Below, one piece after another: positions 42,088-50,833 of a stretch of 64,000 bases of DNA. Below the pieces are notes generated by a model. That model saw only the letters and a program-made list of their open reading frames with translations, made no database searches and was not told the DNA's origin. The DNA comes from JBNLAN01 sp050302175 (GTDB taxonomy: Bacteria > Pseudomonadota > Zetaproteobacteria > Mariprofundales > Mariprofundaceae), in NCBI GenBank assembly GCA_050302175.1, contig JBNLAN010000014.1, positions 1 through 64,000 on the forward strand. Reading direction: 5' to 3'. Within the stretch, counting starts at the first letter, position 1, and each line of letters starts with the position of its first letter. A program made the translations under genes and the position numbers.

Positions 42088-43687
42088 CGACTTTCATCCT
42101 CTTCATCACCAACCGCTGCTGAATGATGGAAAGCACATTGTTGACCACCCAGTACAACACCAGTCCGGACGGGAAGAACAGGAACATGACGGTAAACAGG
42201 ATTGGTAAAAACTGCATGACCTTCGCCTGAACTGGATCGGCTGGTTGTGGGTTCAACCGCTGTTGAATAAACATCGAGATACCCATCAGCACCGGCAACA
42301 CATAAAACGGATCCTGCGCTGACAGATCCTGAATCCAGCCCATAAATGGCGCATGGCGCATCTCGATGGACATCAACAGCACTTTGTACAGGGCGAAGAA
42401 AACCGGAATCTGGATCAAGATCGGCAAACAGCCACCGAGCGGATTCACCTTGTTCTTTTTATAGAGCTCCATCATCTCCTGGCCCATACGCTGACGATCA
42501 TCGCCATAGAGCTCTTTCAGGCGTTGCTGCTCGGGTTGCAACTTGCGCATGGCCGCCATCGATTCATAAGACTTCTGGGTTGGATAGAAGAAGATAATCT
42601 TGATACAGAGCAGCAGCAGAATAATGCACCAGCCATAGTTCGGAATGTATTTGTAGAACCAGAGCAAGGCTTCATGCAAAGGCTTGGCGATAAACGCAAA
42701 CCAGCCGAAATCAACGCTACGCTCCAATCCGACACCAATATCTTCCATCACCTCAATTGACTTGGGTCCAATATATACTCGGAAGGTAAACACGGCGTCC
42801 TTTCCTTCGGCCTTGCCGCTATCGATCACGCCCGCCTGATAGGTGCGTCCATTACCTTTGTAATAGTAGGAGTAGTCCTGCTCCGGATTCCCGATCAGCG
42901 TTACGATAAAATAGCGGCTGGTCACTCCGGCCCAGCCTCCGGTAGCCGCCTTGCGTACCGAACCACCTTCATCCAGATCATCGTAACCGTTTTCATCCAG
43001 CTTATCGTTGTAAAAACCGATCGGTCCTGCAAATTCGTAAAAGGTCGACTTTTCACGATCCGGGTTGCGCTCTACAACCTGCCGAAACATTTTCAGACCA
43101 GCGCCATTGCGCACAGTGTCTTCCAGATTAATGACATAGGAGCCGGAGGAGAGTGTTACCGTACGCTGCCAGAGTCGGCCATCTTCCAGGGTGGCTTCGA
43201 ATACAGCACGATCAGCGCCCTCAATGGTTTCTTTGCGAACCAGGCGAAAGGAAGACACTTTTGGTTGATCAAGTATGCCACTGTTCAAATAGAGGGCATG
43301 ACCATCTCCGGTCTGCAAAATGGAAACCGGACCGGAATCTTTTTCTTTGCTTGCACGATATTTAAGAAGGTCGGCACCAACAAACCAGCTCTTTGTGTCT
43401 ATGCGCAGGGTAAGCAGTTCATTGGAAAGCGTCACCCCATCAGCTACAACCTTGCCCTGCTCCTGAATTGGTGGTTCGGTTTCAAGCTTCGCCTCTTCAG
43501 TTGGACGCGATTCCGGCATTGCGTTGCTGTCCGGTGCTTCTACACTCGAGGCGGAGTCAGGCAGATTTGCCTGCTTTTCCACTTTCGTATTCGCTTCAAC
43601 CGGGGCCTCCGGAGGAAACAGCGCGCTCCATCCCAGCAGAATTCCCAATGAGAGCACGAACGCCAAAATAAGATTACGCTGTTCCAT
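42083..43687 (-). CDS. yidC: Membrane protein insertase YidC
   Basis: 534 residues from the ATG at 43687 (MEQRNLILAFVLSLGILLGW). An N-terminal span is followed by a large periplasmic domain (about 60-330: LLTLRIDTKSWFVGADLLKY, FYEFAGPIGFYNDKL) and the conserved insertase core with five spans: NYGWCIILLLLCIKIIFFYP, MRKLQPEQQRLKELYGDDRQ, NPLGGCLPILIQIPVFFALY and MQFLPILFTVMFLFFPSG. The start is preceded by AGGAATGG. The periplasmic domain is of the Gram-negative type. Confidence 0.97.
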   Translation of the reverse strand: MEQRNLILAFVLSLGILLGWSALFPPEAPVEANTKVEKQANLPDSASSVEAPDSNAMPESRPTEEAKLETEPPIQEQGKVVADGVTLSNELLTLRIDTKSWFVGADLLKYRASKEKDSGPVSILQTGDGHALYLNSGILDQPKVSSFRLVRKETIEGADRAVFEATLEDGRLWQRTVTLSSGSYVINLEDTVRNGAGLKMFRQVVERNPDREKSTFYEFAGPIGFYNDKLDENGYDDLDEGGSVRKAATGGWAGVTSRYFIVTLIGNPEQDYSYYYKGNGRTYQAGVIDSGKAEGKDAVFTFRVYIGPKSIEVMEDIGVGLERSVDFGWFAFIAKPLHEALLWFYKYIPNYGWCIILLLLCIKIIFFYPTQKSYESMAAMRKLQPEQQRLKELYGDDRQRMGQEMMELYKKNKVNPLGGCLPILIQIPVFFALYKVLLMSIEMRHAPFMGWIQDLSAQDPFYVLPVLMGISMFIQQRLNPQPADPVQAKVMQFLPILFTVMFLFFPSGLVLYWVVNNVLSIIQQRLVMKRMKVD

Positions 43688-43725
43688 TCCTAACACTCCA
43701 AGAAACACAAAATATTCAAAAACCC

Positions 43726-43935
43726 TTATGGTACAGGGTCATAGCCACCTTTTGACAGGGGGTTACACCTTATAATCCGGCGCAACCCTAAATAAATGCC
43801 GCGGAATGTGCCATGACGTTCTATCGCCTCGACCATATATTGCGAGCAGGTCGGATGATATATGCAGCGCGATGGCAGCACCGGGGAGATGAGGTACTGA
43901 TAAAAACGAACCAGATAGATAAACGGATTTTTCAT
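43726..43935 (-). CDS. yidD: Membrane protein insertion efficiency factor YidD
   Basis: 69 residues; the usual motif set is present: LVRFYQYLISPVLPSRCIYH, PTCSQYMVEAIERHG and RRIIRCNPLSKGGYDPVP. It helps YidC-dependent membrane insertion. It overlaps rnpA by 4 bases and precedes yidC, the standard order. Confidence 0.96.
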   Translation of the reverse strand: MKNPFIYLVRFYQYLISPVLPSRCIYHPTCSQYMVEAIERHGTFRGIYLGLRRIIRCNPLSKGGYDPVP

Positions 43936-44348
43936 CTCTGCTTTCCGGCCGCTTGTGCGATCTTTTGCAACCCTTGCGAAAAAGAGCTTACCGGGTCAAC
44001 AAGCTTTGTATTGTCTTCAAGCGGAATAGCCAGAATATCAAAGGGTGTGTTGCGACAGGAGTTTTTTCGAAACGCCTCTCGAAGCTGGCGCTTCAGGCGA
44101 TTTCGATGAACGGCATTCCCGAATTTTCTCGATACAGCCAGCCCCAAGCGGGCATAGCCAAGTGTATTGGATTGATAAACGAGGCGCATGCCACCAATGA
44201 TCAGCCGCCTGCCCCGTTTCAGTGCCGCAAAGTCGGCTCTGTTTTTAAGCCTGTATGCGCTACCGAATCGTTGTAGCAGAAGCTTCTGTTTAGGCGGAAA
44301 GGCGCTTGCGGCCCTTGGCGCGACGACGATTAATGATGGCACGACCAT
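43932..44348 (-). CDS. rnpA: RNase P protein component
   Basis: The domain reads RFGSAYRLKNRADFAALKRG, LGLAVSRKFGNAVHRNRLKRQLREAFR (the RNR signature) and DILAIPL. It binds RNase P RNA in tRNA 5' processing. The start is unclear: between the rpmH stop and the domain there is no ATG, GTG or TTG in frame. The nearest standard starts (ATG 44348, GTG 44342) lie inside rpmH in another frame and give about 138 residues; a CTG at 44279 would give 115, the normal size. Confidence 0.9.
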   Translation of the reverse strand: MVVPSLIVVAPRAASAFPPKQKLLLQRFGSAYRLKNRADFAALKRGRRLIIGGMRLVYQSNTLGYARLGLAVSRKFGNAVHRNRLKRQLREAFRKNSCRNTPFDILAIPLEDNTKLVDPVSSFSQGLQKIAQAAGKQR

Positions 44349-44424
44349 TCTTGGTTGCCATGCGGGCACGGAAACCGTGATTACGGGCGCGGCGAATGCG
44401 GCTTGGCTTATACGTGAAACTCAT
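44290..44424 (-). CDS. rpmH: Ribosomal protein L34
   Basis: 44 residues, very basic (MSFTYKPSRIRRARNHGFRA ... GRKRLSA), the standard L34 size. An ATG at 44427 precedes the chosen one; the second has better spacing (six bases) from AGGAGA. It starts the leftward operon rpmH-rnpA-yidD-yidC-mnmE. A good sigma-70 promoter lies upstream. Confidence 0.95.
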   Translation of the reverse strand: MSFTYKPSRIRRARNHGFRARMATKNGRAIINRRRAKGRKRLSA

Positions 44425-44455
44425 CATCTTCTCCTGAACATTAAAAGGGTCGCGA

Positions 44456-44483
44456 ATAGTAAGTTTCGCAAACTCGATGTCAA
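44456..44483 (-). promoter_or_regulatory. Sigma-70 promoter for rpmH-rnpA
   Basis: On the minus strand TTGACA (44483-44478) and TACTAT (44461-44456) are spaced 16 bases apart, about 32 bases before the rpmH start. It faces away from dnaA. Confidence 0.7.
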
Positions 44484-44546
44484 GTTGATTCGCTTTTAAT
44501 GAATTAGGCGTAGAAGCCGTTGGCAAAGCATGTAATATTCCAACGC

Positions 44547-45869
44547 ATGCAGAAACAGGAAAAACGAATCGACTGGAAGCACCTGACAGAATTGCTCGCA
44601 GAAGAGGTTCCGGCCGCCAAATTTGATATCTGGATCAAACCCGTATTGGCGGAAGTTGACGGTAATGCGCTTGTTCTGAAAGTTCCGGGCCGCCTTTTTC
44701 TGGATGGTTTGAAAGATCATTTTGCCAGTCGAATCGAGCTGCTTCTAAAACAGGAGTATGGAGAAAACAGCGAACTCCGCTTCGATGTTGATACCAAACT
44801 CATACTTTCAAAAAGTGAATCGGGTAAAAAGAAAAAGAGAGAAGCGAATGTGGATGGGTATATCGATCCGCGTTTCACTTTTGAAAATTTCGTGGTCGGT
44901 TCGGGTAGCGAATTCTGTTATGCCGCATGCCGGGCAGTCGCTGAACGACCGGGTGAAGTTTATAATCCACTTTATATTCACGGCGGCGTTGGTCTCGGGA
45001 AGACCCACCTGATCAATGCCATCGCACATTCGGTGATTCAGAAAGATCATCTGAAGATCGCTTACCGAACCAGTGAAAAATTTACCAATGAGCTTATCTC
45101 AGCCATTCGAAACGGCAGCAATCAACAGTTCAGGGATCAGTACCGTCAGGTGGATGTACTGATTATTGACGATATCCAGTTTATCGCAGGTAAGGATCGT
45201 ACCCAGGAAGAGTTCTTCCACACTTTCAATGCACTGCACGAAGCCCATAAACAGATCATTCTCACATCCGACCGCAGCCCGCGTGATATGAAACAGCTCG
45301 AAGAGCGGTTGCGCTCCCGATTCAACTGGGGACTGGTGGCAGATATCCAGCCGCCAGATCTGGAAACGCGTCTTGCGATTCTATCCCGCAAGGCCGAACT
45401 GGCCGGAATTCGCCTGCCTGAAGATGTTGCCTATCTGCTTGCTTCACGGGTAACCAGTAATGTTCGTGAACTGGAGGGTGCGCTCACCCGCCTGACCGCG
45501 CACGCCACCCTGACTGGAAAAACCATTAATATGGAGTTTGCCCGCCATATTCTTCGCGATCTATTATCTGAAGAGGTGCGCTCCGTTTCGGTAGATGACA
45601 TCCAGAAAACCATTGCCAACTACTATAAAATTCGTCTGCAGGATATGAAATCTGCCAAGCGCACCCGAACGGTTGCCTTTCCACGGCAAGTCGCTATGTA
45701 TGTGTGTAAAGAGTTAACTGCGCTTTCGCTTCCGGAAATTGGAGCTGAATTTGGCGGCAAGGACCACACCACCATTCTTTATGCAGTACGTAAAATTGAA
45801 AAACAACGCAAAGAGTCTTCTGAGTTTGATGAAGAGGTTCGGAGGATTCTGGGGTTGGTGAAAAACTAG
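44547..45869 (+). CDS. dnaA: Chromosomal replication initiator DnaA
   Basis: 440 residues from the ATG at 44547; a TTG at 44520 could extend it. Domain I (DWKHLTELLAEEVPAAKFDIWI, residues about 9-75) is followed by a short linker and the AAA+ domain III: TFENFVVGSGSEFCYAA, Walker A YIHGGVGLGKTHLINAIAH, Walker B VDVLIIDDIQFIAGKD. Domain IV has the DnaA DNA-binding signature FPRQVAMYVCKELTALSLPE and GGKDHTTILYAVRKIE. It opens the rightward block and is directly next to the leftward rpmH block. Confidence 0.97.
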   Translation: MQKQEKRIDWKHLTELLAEEVPAAKFDIWIKPVLAEVDGNALVLKVPGRLFLDGLKDHFASRIELLLKQEYGENSELRFDVDTKLILSKSESGKKKKREANVDGYIDPRFTFENFVVGSGSEFCYAACRAVAERPGEVYNPLYIHGGVGLGKTHLINAIAHSVIQKDHLKIAYRTSEKFTNELISAIRNGSNQQFRDQYRQVDVLIIDDIQFIAGKDRTQEEFFHTFNALHEAHKQIILTSDRSPRDMKQLEERLRSRFNWGLVADIQPPDLETRLAILSRKAELAGIRLPEDVAYLLASRVTSNVRELEGALTRLTAHATLTGKTINMEFARHILRDLLSEEVRSVSVDDIQKTIANYYKIRLQDMKSAKRTRTVAFPRQVAMYVCKELTALSLPEIGAEFGGKDHTTILYAVRKIEKQRKESSEFDEEVRRILGLVKN

Positions 45870-46106
45870 GTATAACTGTAAAAAAGCTTGTGGATAGAAA
45901 CTGGATATCTGCTCTTGCACGGGAAAAGCTGCGTGGAAGCAAGGTTATCCACAAGATGACAGGTGATCTATCCGGGTATTCATGCACAGGTGAAGCATTT
46001 TAGATCTCTTGTCTTATTCGGGAGTTACCTGTTTATCCCTGTTATCCACACCCCCTATGATTACAACTGTTTATTGATATACTACTGACCCATTATAGGA
46101 GTTCAC
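45870..46106. other. Probable oriC with DnaA boxes
   Basis: The dnaA-dnaN gap contains two perfect DnaA boxes TTATCCACA (45945-45953 and 46042-46050), a reversed box TGTGGATAG (45889-45897, one mismatch) and a weaker one around 46032. An AT-rich stretch at 46059-46095 could be the unwinding element. Genes diverge in strand bias around here. Confidence 0.7.
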
Positions 46107-47204
46107 ATGCATCTGACCCTGCCCAGACAATTGATTCTTCAAACGGTTCAGCGATGCCAGAGTATTGTTGAGAAACGGCACACCGTTCCAATTCTGTCGA
46201 ATATTCTGCTGCATGCCGAAGGTGATAACCTGATGGCAACCGCAACCGATCTGGAGGTTGGAATTCGAACACGCACGGCAGCAACAGTGAAAACAGGCGG
46301 AAGTGTTACTGTTTCGGCCCGTAAGCTTTTTGAGATCATTAAAGAGCTGGATGCAGACAAAGACGTCGAGTTTGTTACTGAAGAGGCTTTTCTAAGTATC
46401 AGGAGCGGAAGCTCCAAATTTCGTCTGGCTACTCTTCCTGCTGATGACTACCCATCTCTTCCTGAGGATAGTGATGGTGTGAAAATAGTCTTAGAGGGTC
46501 CGGATCTTGCCGACATGATTGCCGCAACTAGTTTTGCCATGTCTTCGGATGAAACCCGGAAATATCTCACTGGAACTCTGTTTGAAGTCAATCAGGGAGT
46601 CTTGAATCTTGTTGCAACCGATGGTCACAGGCTTGCCATCAAGGAGTTGGCGCTGACGAACGGAATCAATGACTGCCAGGCAATTGTGCCGAGAAAAGCG
46701 GTTATGGAAATCCGTCGGTTATCCGAAGAGGCGACAGGTCAGGTAACACTTACCATAAGTGACAGACAGGTTCGTCTGATTGCCGGAGATCATGAGCTGG
46801 GTACAAAAGTGATCGATGCAAGGTTCCCTGTCTATCAGGATGTGATTCCGCAGGATAACCCGCAAACTGCAACACTTGAGATATCAGCATTCGATCAGGT
46901 GCTGCGCCGTAGTATGATTGTTGCAAACGAGTTCACGCATGATGTGCGATTGTTATTTACCGATGAAGGTGTGCATGTCTCGGCTCACAATACGGAGCAG
47001 GAAGAGGCAAGTGAATTTGTAAAAGCCGAGTTTTCCGGGAAAGATATCAATATTGGATTTAACGCGCGCTATCTGCGCGATGCACTGGGTGTAATGGGAG
47101 CCGGGCAAGTTGTTGTTCACCTTAAAGATAGTTTGTCACCGGTGATTTTATCTGCCGCATCGGATTCGGCCGCCCGCTATGTTGTAATGCCGATGCGTAT
47201 CTGA
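46107..47204 (+). CDS. dnaN: DNA polymerase III beta sliding clamp
   Basis: 365 residues, the usual size, three tandem clamp domains. Landmarks: EKRHTVPILSNILLHAEGDN, VSARKLFEIIKELDADKDVE, YLTGTLFEVNQGVLNLVATD then GHRLAIKE, and the C-terminal PVILSAASDSAARYVVMPMRI region with the hydrophobic pocket end. Start ATG at 46107 behind AGGAG. It follows dnaA by the oriC gap. Confidence 0.97.
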   Translation: MHLTLPRQLILQTVQRCQSIVEKRHTVPILSNILLHAEGDNLMATATDLEVGIRTRTAATVKTGGSVTVSARKLFEIIKELDADKDVEFVTEEAFLSIRSGSSKFRLATLPADDYPSLPEDSDGVKIVLEGPDLADMIAATSFAMSSDETRKYLTGTLFEVNQGVLNLVATDGHRLAIKELALTNGINDCQAIVPRKAVMEIRRLSEEATGQVTLTISDRQVRLIAGDHELGTKVIDARFPVYQDVIPQDNPQTATLEISAFDQVLRRSMIVANEFTHDVRLLFTDEGVHVSAHNTEQEEASEFVKAEFSGKDINIGFNARYLRDALGVMGAGQVVVHLKDSLSPVILSAASDSAARYVVMPMRI

Positions 47205-47241
47205 AGGTTGGAACATCCACAGGCATGACCAAATCGGGAAA

Positions 47242-48369
47242 ATGACAACCTCTAGTTCGTTGGCAACCTCGCTGGAATTGCAAAAACTGAGCGTTCGCGA
47301 TTTACGCTGTCACAGAGCACTGGAGCTGGAGTTGCAGCCGGGTGTTAATCTGATATCTGGTGAGAATGGCTGCGGAAAAACAACTCTGCTGGAAGCGGCT
47401 TTTATTATGGCACAGGGGCGTTCGTTTCGGCAGGCGCGCGATCCTGAGTTGGTACACTGGGATTGCGAGAAGTATGCGATCCATGGTCGCTGGCGCCGCT
47501 TTGGCCCGTTCCTTGTGGATGTAAAAGGAAGCAAAGGAAAAACCGAAGTTCGTTTGCAGGGAAAAGTGGTACAGCGGCGAAAAGATCTCATCGAACACCT
47601 GCCGGTGATTGCGGATGCACCGCAGGGAAGTCGGCTTGTCGATGGTGCTCCGAATGAGCGACGGCGATGGCTTGATGCCGTACTGATCTCCTGTCGCGAA
47701 AGTATCCGTAACCAATATCAACGTTATCTTCGAAGTGTGATGCAACGAAACCGGATTTTACGTCGGTCGATTCATTCGCAGGAGCTGGAGGCGTGGGAGC
47801 AGCAGGTTGTTTCATATGGTTTGCAAATCCAGCAATCCAGAGAAACACTAATCGCTCAGTTCAATCAGGCACTGGAAGCAGAAGAGAGTATTACAGAAGC
47901 CAGGCTGATACTGGAAATGAATCCGGCGGCGGGCATGGATCAACGAGCCTGGTTGGAGAGATTAAAATCCGGCCGTGAGGATGATGCCAGAATGGGCGGG
48001 ATGCGGAGTGGTCCGCACCGGGATCAACTACGAATTATCTATCGGGGGCGTGATATTCGAAGCATCGGTTCGCGAGGACAGCAGCGACTGGCGGCCGTCG
48101 CTTTAAGGCTGGCGGAAAGCGAAGTACGCGTGCAGCATCGGCAGCTTGTTCCGGTGCTGCTTTTGGATGACTGTCTTGAGGCGCTCGATTCGATTCGCCA
48201 GGAGCGGCTGCTTGACCGTTTGGCATCGTATCCGGGGCAGGTTTTGCTTACGGCACCCAATAATGTGAAAATTTCCGCAGGCATGGGTCTGTCTGTTCAA
48301 CATCTGCAGGCAACAGAAAATGGAAGTCATGCGGAAAAGCGACCGGTAGAGATGGAGGAGGCGGCATGA
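47242..48369 (+). CDS. recF: DNA repair ATPase RecF
   Basis: 375 residues. A SMC-like ABC ATPase that loads RecA at gaps with RecO/RecR. Walker A: LISGENGCGKTTLLEAAFIM; the RecF-specific SFRQARDPELVH; signature area SIGSRGQQRLAAVALRLAES; Walker B VPVLLLDDCLEALDSIRQ. The N-terminus LQKLSVRDLRCHRALELELQ is typical; the first ten residues may be extra. It overlaps gyrB by 4 bases. Confidence 0.96.
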   Translation: MTTSSSLATSLELQKLSVRDLRCHRALELELQPGVNLISGENGCGKTTLLEAAFIMAQGRSFRQARDPELVHWDCEKYAIHGRWRRFGPFLVDVKGSKGKTEVRLQGKVVQRRKDLIEHLPVIADAPQGSRLVDGAPNERRRWLDAVLISCRESIRNQYQRYLRSVMQRNRILRRSIHSQELEAWEQQVVSYGLQIQQSRETLIAQFNQALEAEESITEARLILEMNPAAGMDQRAWLERLKSGREDDARMGGMRSGPHRDQLRIIYRGRDIRSIGSRGQQRLAAVALRLAESEVRVQHRQLVPVLLLDDCLEALDSIRQERLLDRLASYPGQVLLTAPNNVKISAGMGLSVQHLQATENGSHAEKRPVEMEEAA

Positions 48370-50795
48370 GTTCAGATGCGCAACCAATACAAGAATATGG
48401 TGCGGATAGTATTAAGGTTCTTAAGGGGCTTGATGCGGTTCGCAAGCGTCCGGGTATGTACATTGGCGATACCGATGACGGTACCGGTCTTCACCATATG
48501 GTTTTCGAAGTGGTGGATAATGCCATCGATGAAGCGCTCGCCGGTCATTGCGATACGATTACGGTTACACTGCATGCCGACGATAGTGTAACCGTAGCAG
48601 ATAACGGTCGAGGTATTCCGACTGACCTCCATGAAGAAGAAGGGATCTCTGCTGCAGAAGTGATCATGACCGTGCTGCATGCCGGGGGTAAATTCGATCA
48701 AAACTCCTATAAAGTTTCCGGTGGCCTGCATGGTGTGGGTGTGTCGGTGGTGAATGCGTTGTCCGAAAACCTTGAACTGGTGATTCGTCGCAAGGGAAAA
48801 GTACATTTTCAGCGCTATCATCTCGGTGTGCCGGAGGGGCCACTGAAGGTGATTGGCGAAGCCAAGGGAACGGGTACAGAGGTGCGCTTTTTGCCCAGCC
48901 TGGAAATTTTTTCGCACCGCTCACTTTCCTACGACACTCTGGCAAGCCGCCTGCGCGAGCTCTCCTTTCTGAATAGCGGTGTGCGCATCGAACTACTGGA
49001 TGAGCGCGATGATAATAAGCAGGTGTTCCAGTACGAAGGCGGCATCTCCGCATTTGTTGAGCATCTGAACCGTACCCGTACGGCACTACATGCGCCGGTG
49101 ATTGCCATCAGTGGCGAAAAAGAGTCCGTTGGTGTGGAGCTTTCCATGCAGTGGACCGATGCCTACTCGGAAAATGTCTTCTGTTTTACCAACAATATTC
49201 CGCAACGCGATGGCGGTACCCATTTGGCTGGTTTCCGATCCGCCCTCACACGTTGTATCAATAATTACGCCAATGCCAACGATTTGCTCAAGAAGCACAA
49301 GGTTACCCTGTCCGGTGAAGATTGCCGCGAAGGTTTGACCGCCGTACTTTCCGTGAAAGTGCCCGACCCTAAGTTCTCGTCGCAAACCAAGGAAAAACTC
49401 GTATCCAGCGAAGTGCGTACAGCAACCGAATCACTGGTAGCGGAAAAATTTGCTGAATGGATTGAAGAGAATCCGAAAGAGGCGAAACGCATTATTGAAA
49501 AAGTGGCGGAAGCGGCATTGGCGCGTGAGGCGGCTCGCAAGGCTCGCGAAATTACCCGTCGCAAGGGTGCGCTCGATATTTCAAGCCTGCCGGGCAAGCT
49601 TGCCGATTGTCAGGAAAAAGATCCGGCTGGCAGTGAGCTGTTTCTGGTGGAGGGCGACTCTGCGGGGGGATCGGCCAAGCAGGGACGCGATCGCCGCTTT
49701 CAGGCAATTCTTCCACTTAAGGGTAAAATCCTGAATGTGGAAAAAGCGCGTTTCGACAAGATGCTCTCATCCCAGGAGATCGGTACCATGATCACCGCAC
49801 TTGGAACCGGGATCGGCAAGGATGATTTCGATATTGCCAAGCTGCGTTATCACAAAGTTGTGATCATGACCGACGCCGATGTCGATGGTTCGCATATCCT
49901 TACACTGCTACTGACCTTCTTTTACCGGCAGATGCCGGAGCTGATCGAGCGCGGCTATCTCTATATTGCTCAGCCACCACTGTATCGGGTCACGCGTGGC
50001 AAGAAATGGCGATACCTTTCATCGGATGAACAGCTGTTCGAGTTTTTGCTGGAGTTTGGCTCAGGCGAGAAAAATTACTTTAGCAAACCAAAGGCGAAGC
50101 CTATTTCGGGCGAGCGGTTGCAGACCCTCGTTCGGAGCATTCACCGTCTGCAGATACTCCGCGGCCGGCTTAGCCGGCGCATTGATGCGGTAGTGCTTCG
50201 CCTGCTGTTAGAAACCGGCAAGATCGAGAACGCCACCCTGCGCCATCGCGATAAGCTCGAAGCAAGGTTGGCGCTTCTGGATGAAGCCTTTGCAAAGCAG
50301 GCCCGTAGCGATGAAAAGCTGGAGTGGCATCTGCATGAAGATGAAGATCAGGGTTGCTGGCGCGTATCATTCAAGCGGCGCGACCACGGACGAAATATGA
50401 TTTCATGGCTGGACAAGAGCCTGATCGAAACCGCGCAATATACGGAAGCGCAAAACCTCTGCTCCTCCGTGCAACAACAGGTTGGCGAGGGTGCCTATAT
50501 TGCCGATGGCGACAAGCATTGGGAGGTTCGGCACTACGATGATATTGCAGCGGCGGTTGAGGGCGAAGGCCGTAAGGGCATGAATATTCAGCGCTACAAA
50601 GGCTTGGGTGAAATGGATCCAGCCCAGTTGTGGGAAACCACGATGGATCCTGAGAACCGCGTACTGCTTCGGGTTTCGCTGGAAGATGTGGTTGCAGCGG
50701 ATGAAACTTTTTCGACCCTGATGGGCGATGCAGTAGAGCCGCGTCGAAAATTCATTCAGGACAATGCGTTAAAGGTTCGCAATCTGGATATCTGA
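48366..50795 (+). CDS. gyrB: DNA gyrase subunit B
   Basis: 809 residues. GHKL ATPase domain: LKGLDAVRKRPGMYIGDTDD, VVDNAIDEALAGHCD, ADNGRGIPTDLH, and VSGGLHGVGVSVVNAL. The TOPRIM domain has LVEGDSAGGSAKQGRDR and IMTDADVDGSHI. A 170-residue insertion between TOPRIM and the C-terminal GRKGMNIQRYKGLGEMDPAQ block is the Gram-negative type. With GyrA it supercoils DNA; gyrA is not in the window. Confidence 0.97.
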   Translation: MSSDAQPIQEYGADSIKVLKGLDAVRKRPGMYIGDTDDGTGLHHMVFEVVDNAIDEALAGHCDTITVTLHADDSVTVADNGRGIPTDLHEEEGISAAEVIMTVLHAGGKFDQNSYKVSGGLHGVGVSVVNALSENLELVIRRKGKVHFQRYHLGVPEGPLKVIGEAKGTGTEVRFLPSLEIFSHRSLSYDTLASRLRELSFLNSGVRIELLDERDDNKQVFQYEGGISAFVEHLNRTRTALHAPVIAISGEKESVGVELSMQWTDAYSENVFCFTNNIPQRDGGTHLAGFRSALTRCINNYANANDLLKKHKVTLSGEDCREGLTAVLSVKVPDPKFSSQTKEKLVSSEVRTATESLVAEKFAEWIEENPKEAKRIIEKVAEAALAREAARKAREITRRKGALDISSLPGKLADCQEKDPAGSELFLVEGDSAGGSAKQGRDRRFQAILPLKGKILNVEKARFDKMLSSQEIGTMITALGTGIGKDDFDIAKLRYHKVVIMTDADVDGSHILTLLLTFFYRQMPELIERGYLYIAQPPLYRVTRGKKWRYLSSDEQLFEFLLEFGSGEKNYFSKPKAKPISGERLQTLVRSIHRLQILRGRLSRRIDAVVLRLLLETGKIENATLRHRDKLEARLALLDEAFAKQARSDEKLEWHLHEDEDQGCWRVSFKRRDHGRNMISWLDKSLIETAQYTEAQNLCSSVQQQVGEGAYIADGDKHWEVRHYDDIAAAVEGEGRKGMNIQRYKGLGEMDPAQLWETTMDPENRVLLRVSLEDVVAADETFSTLMGDAVEPRRKFIQDNALKVRNLDI

Positions 50796-50833
50796 TCACC
50801 AGGATGATATCAGGAAGGTAAGGGGGCCGTGTA

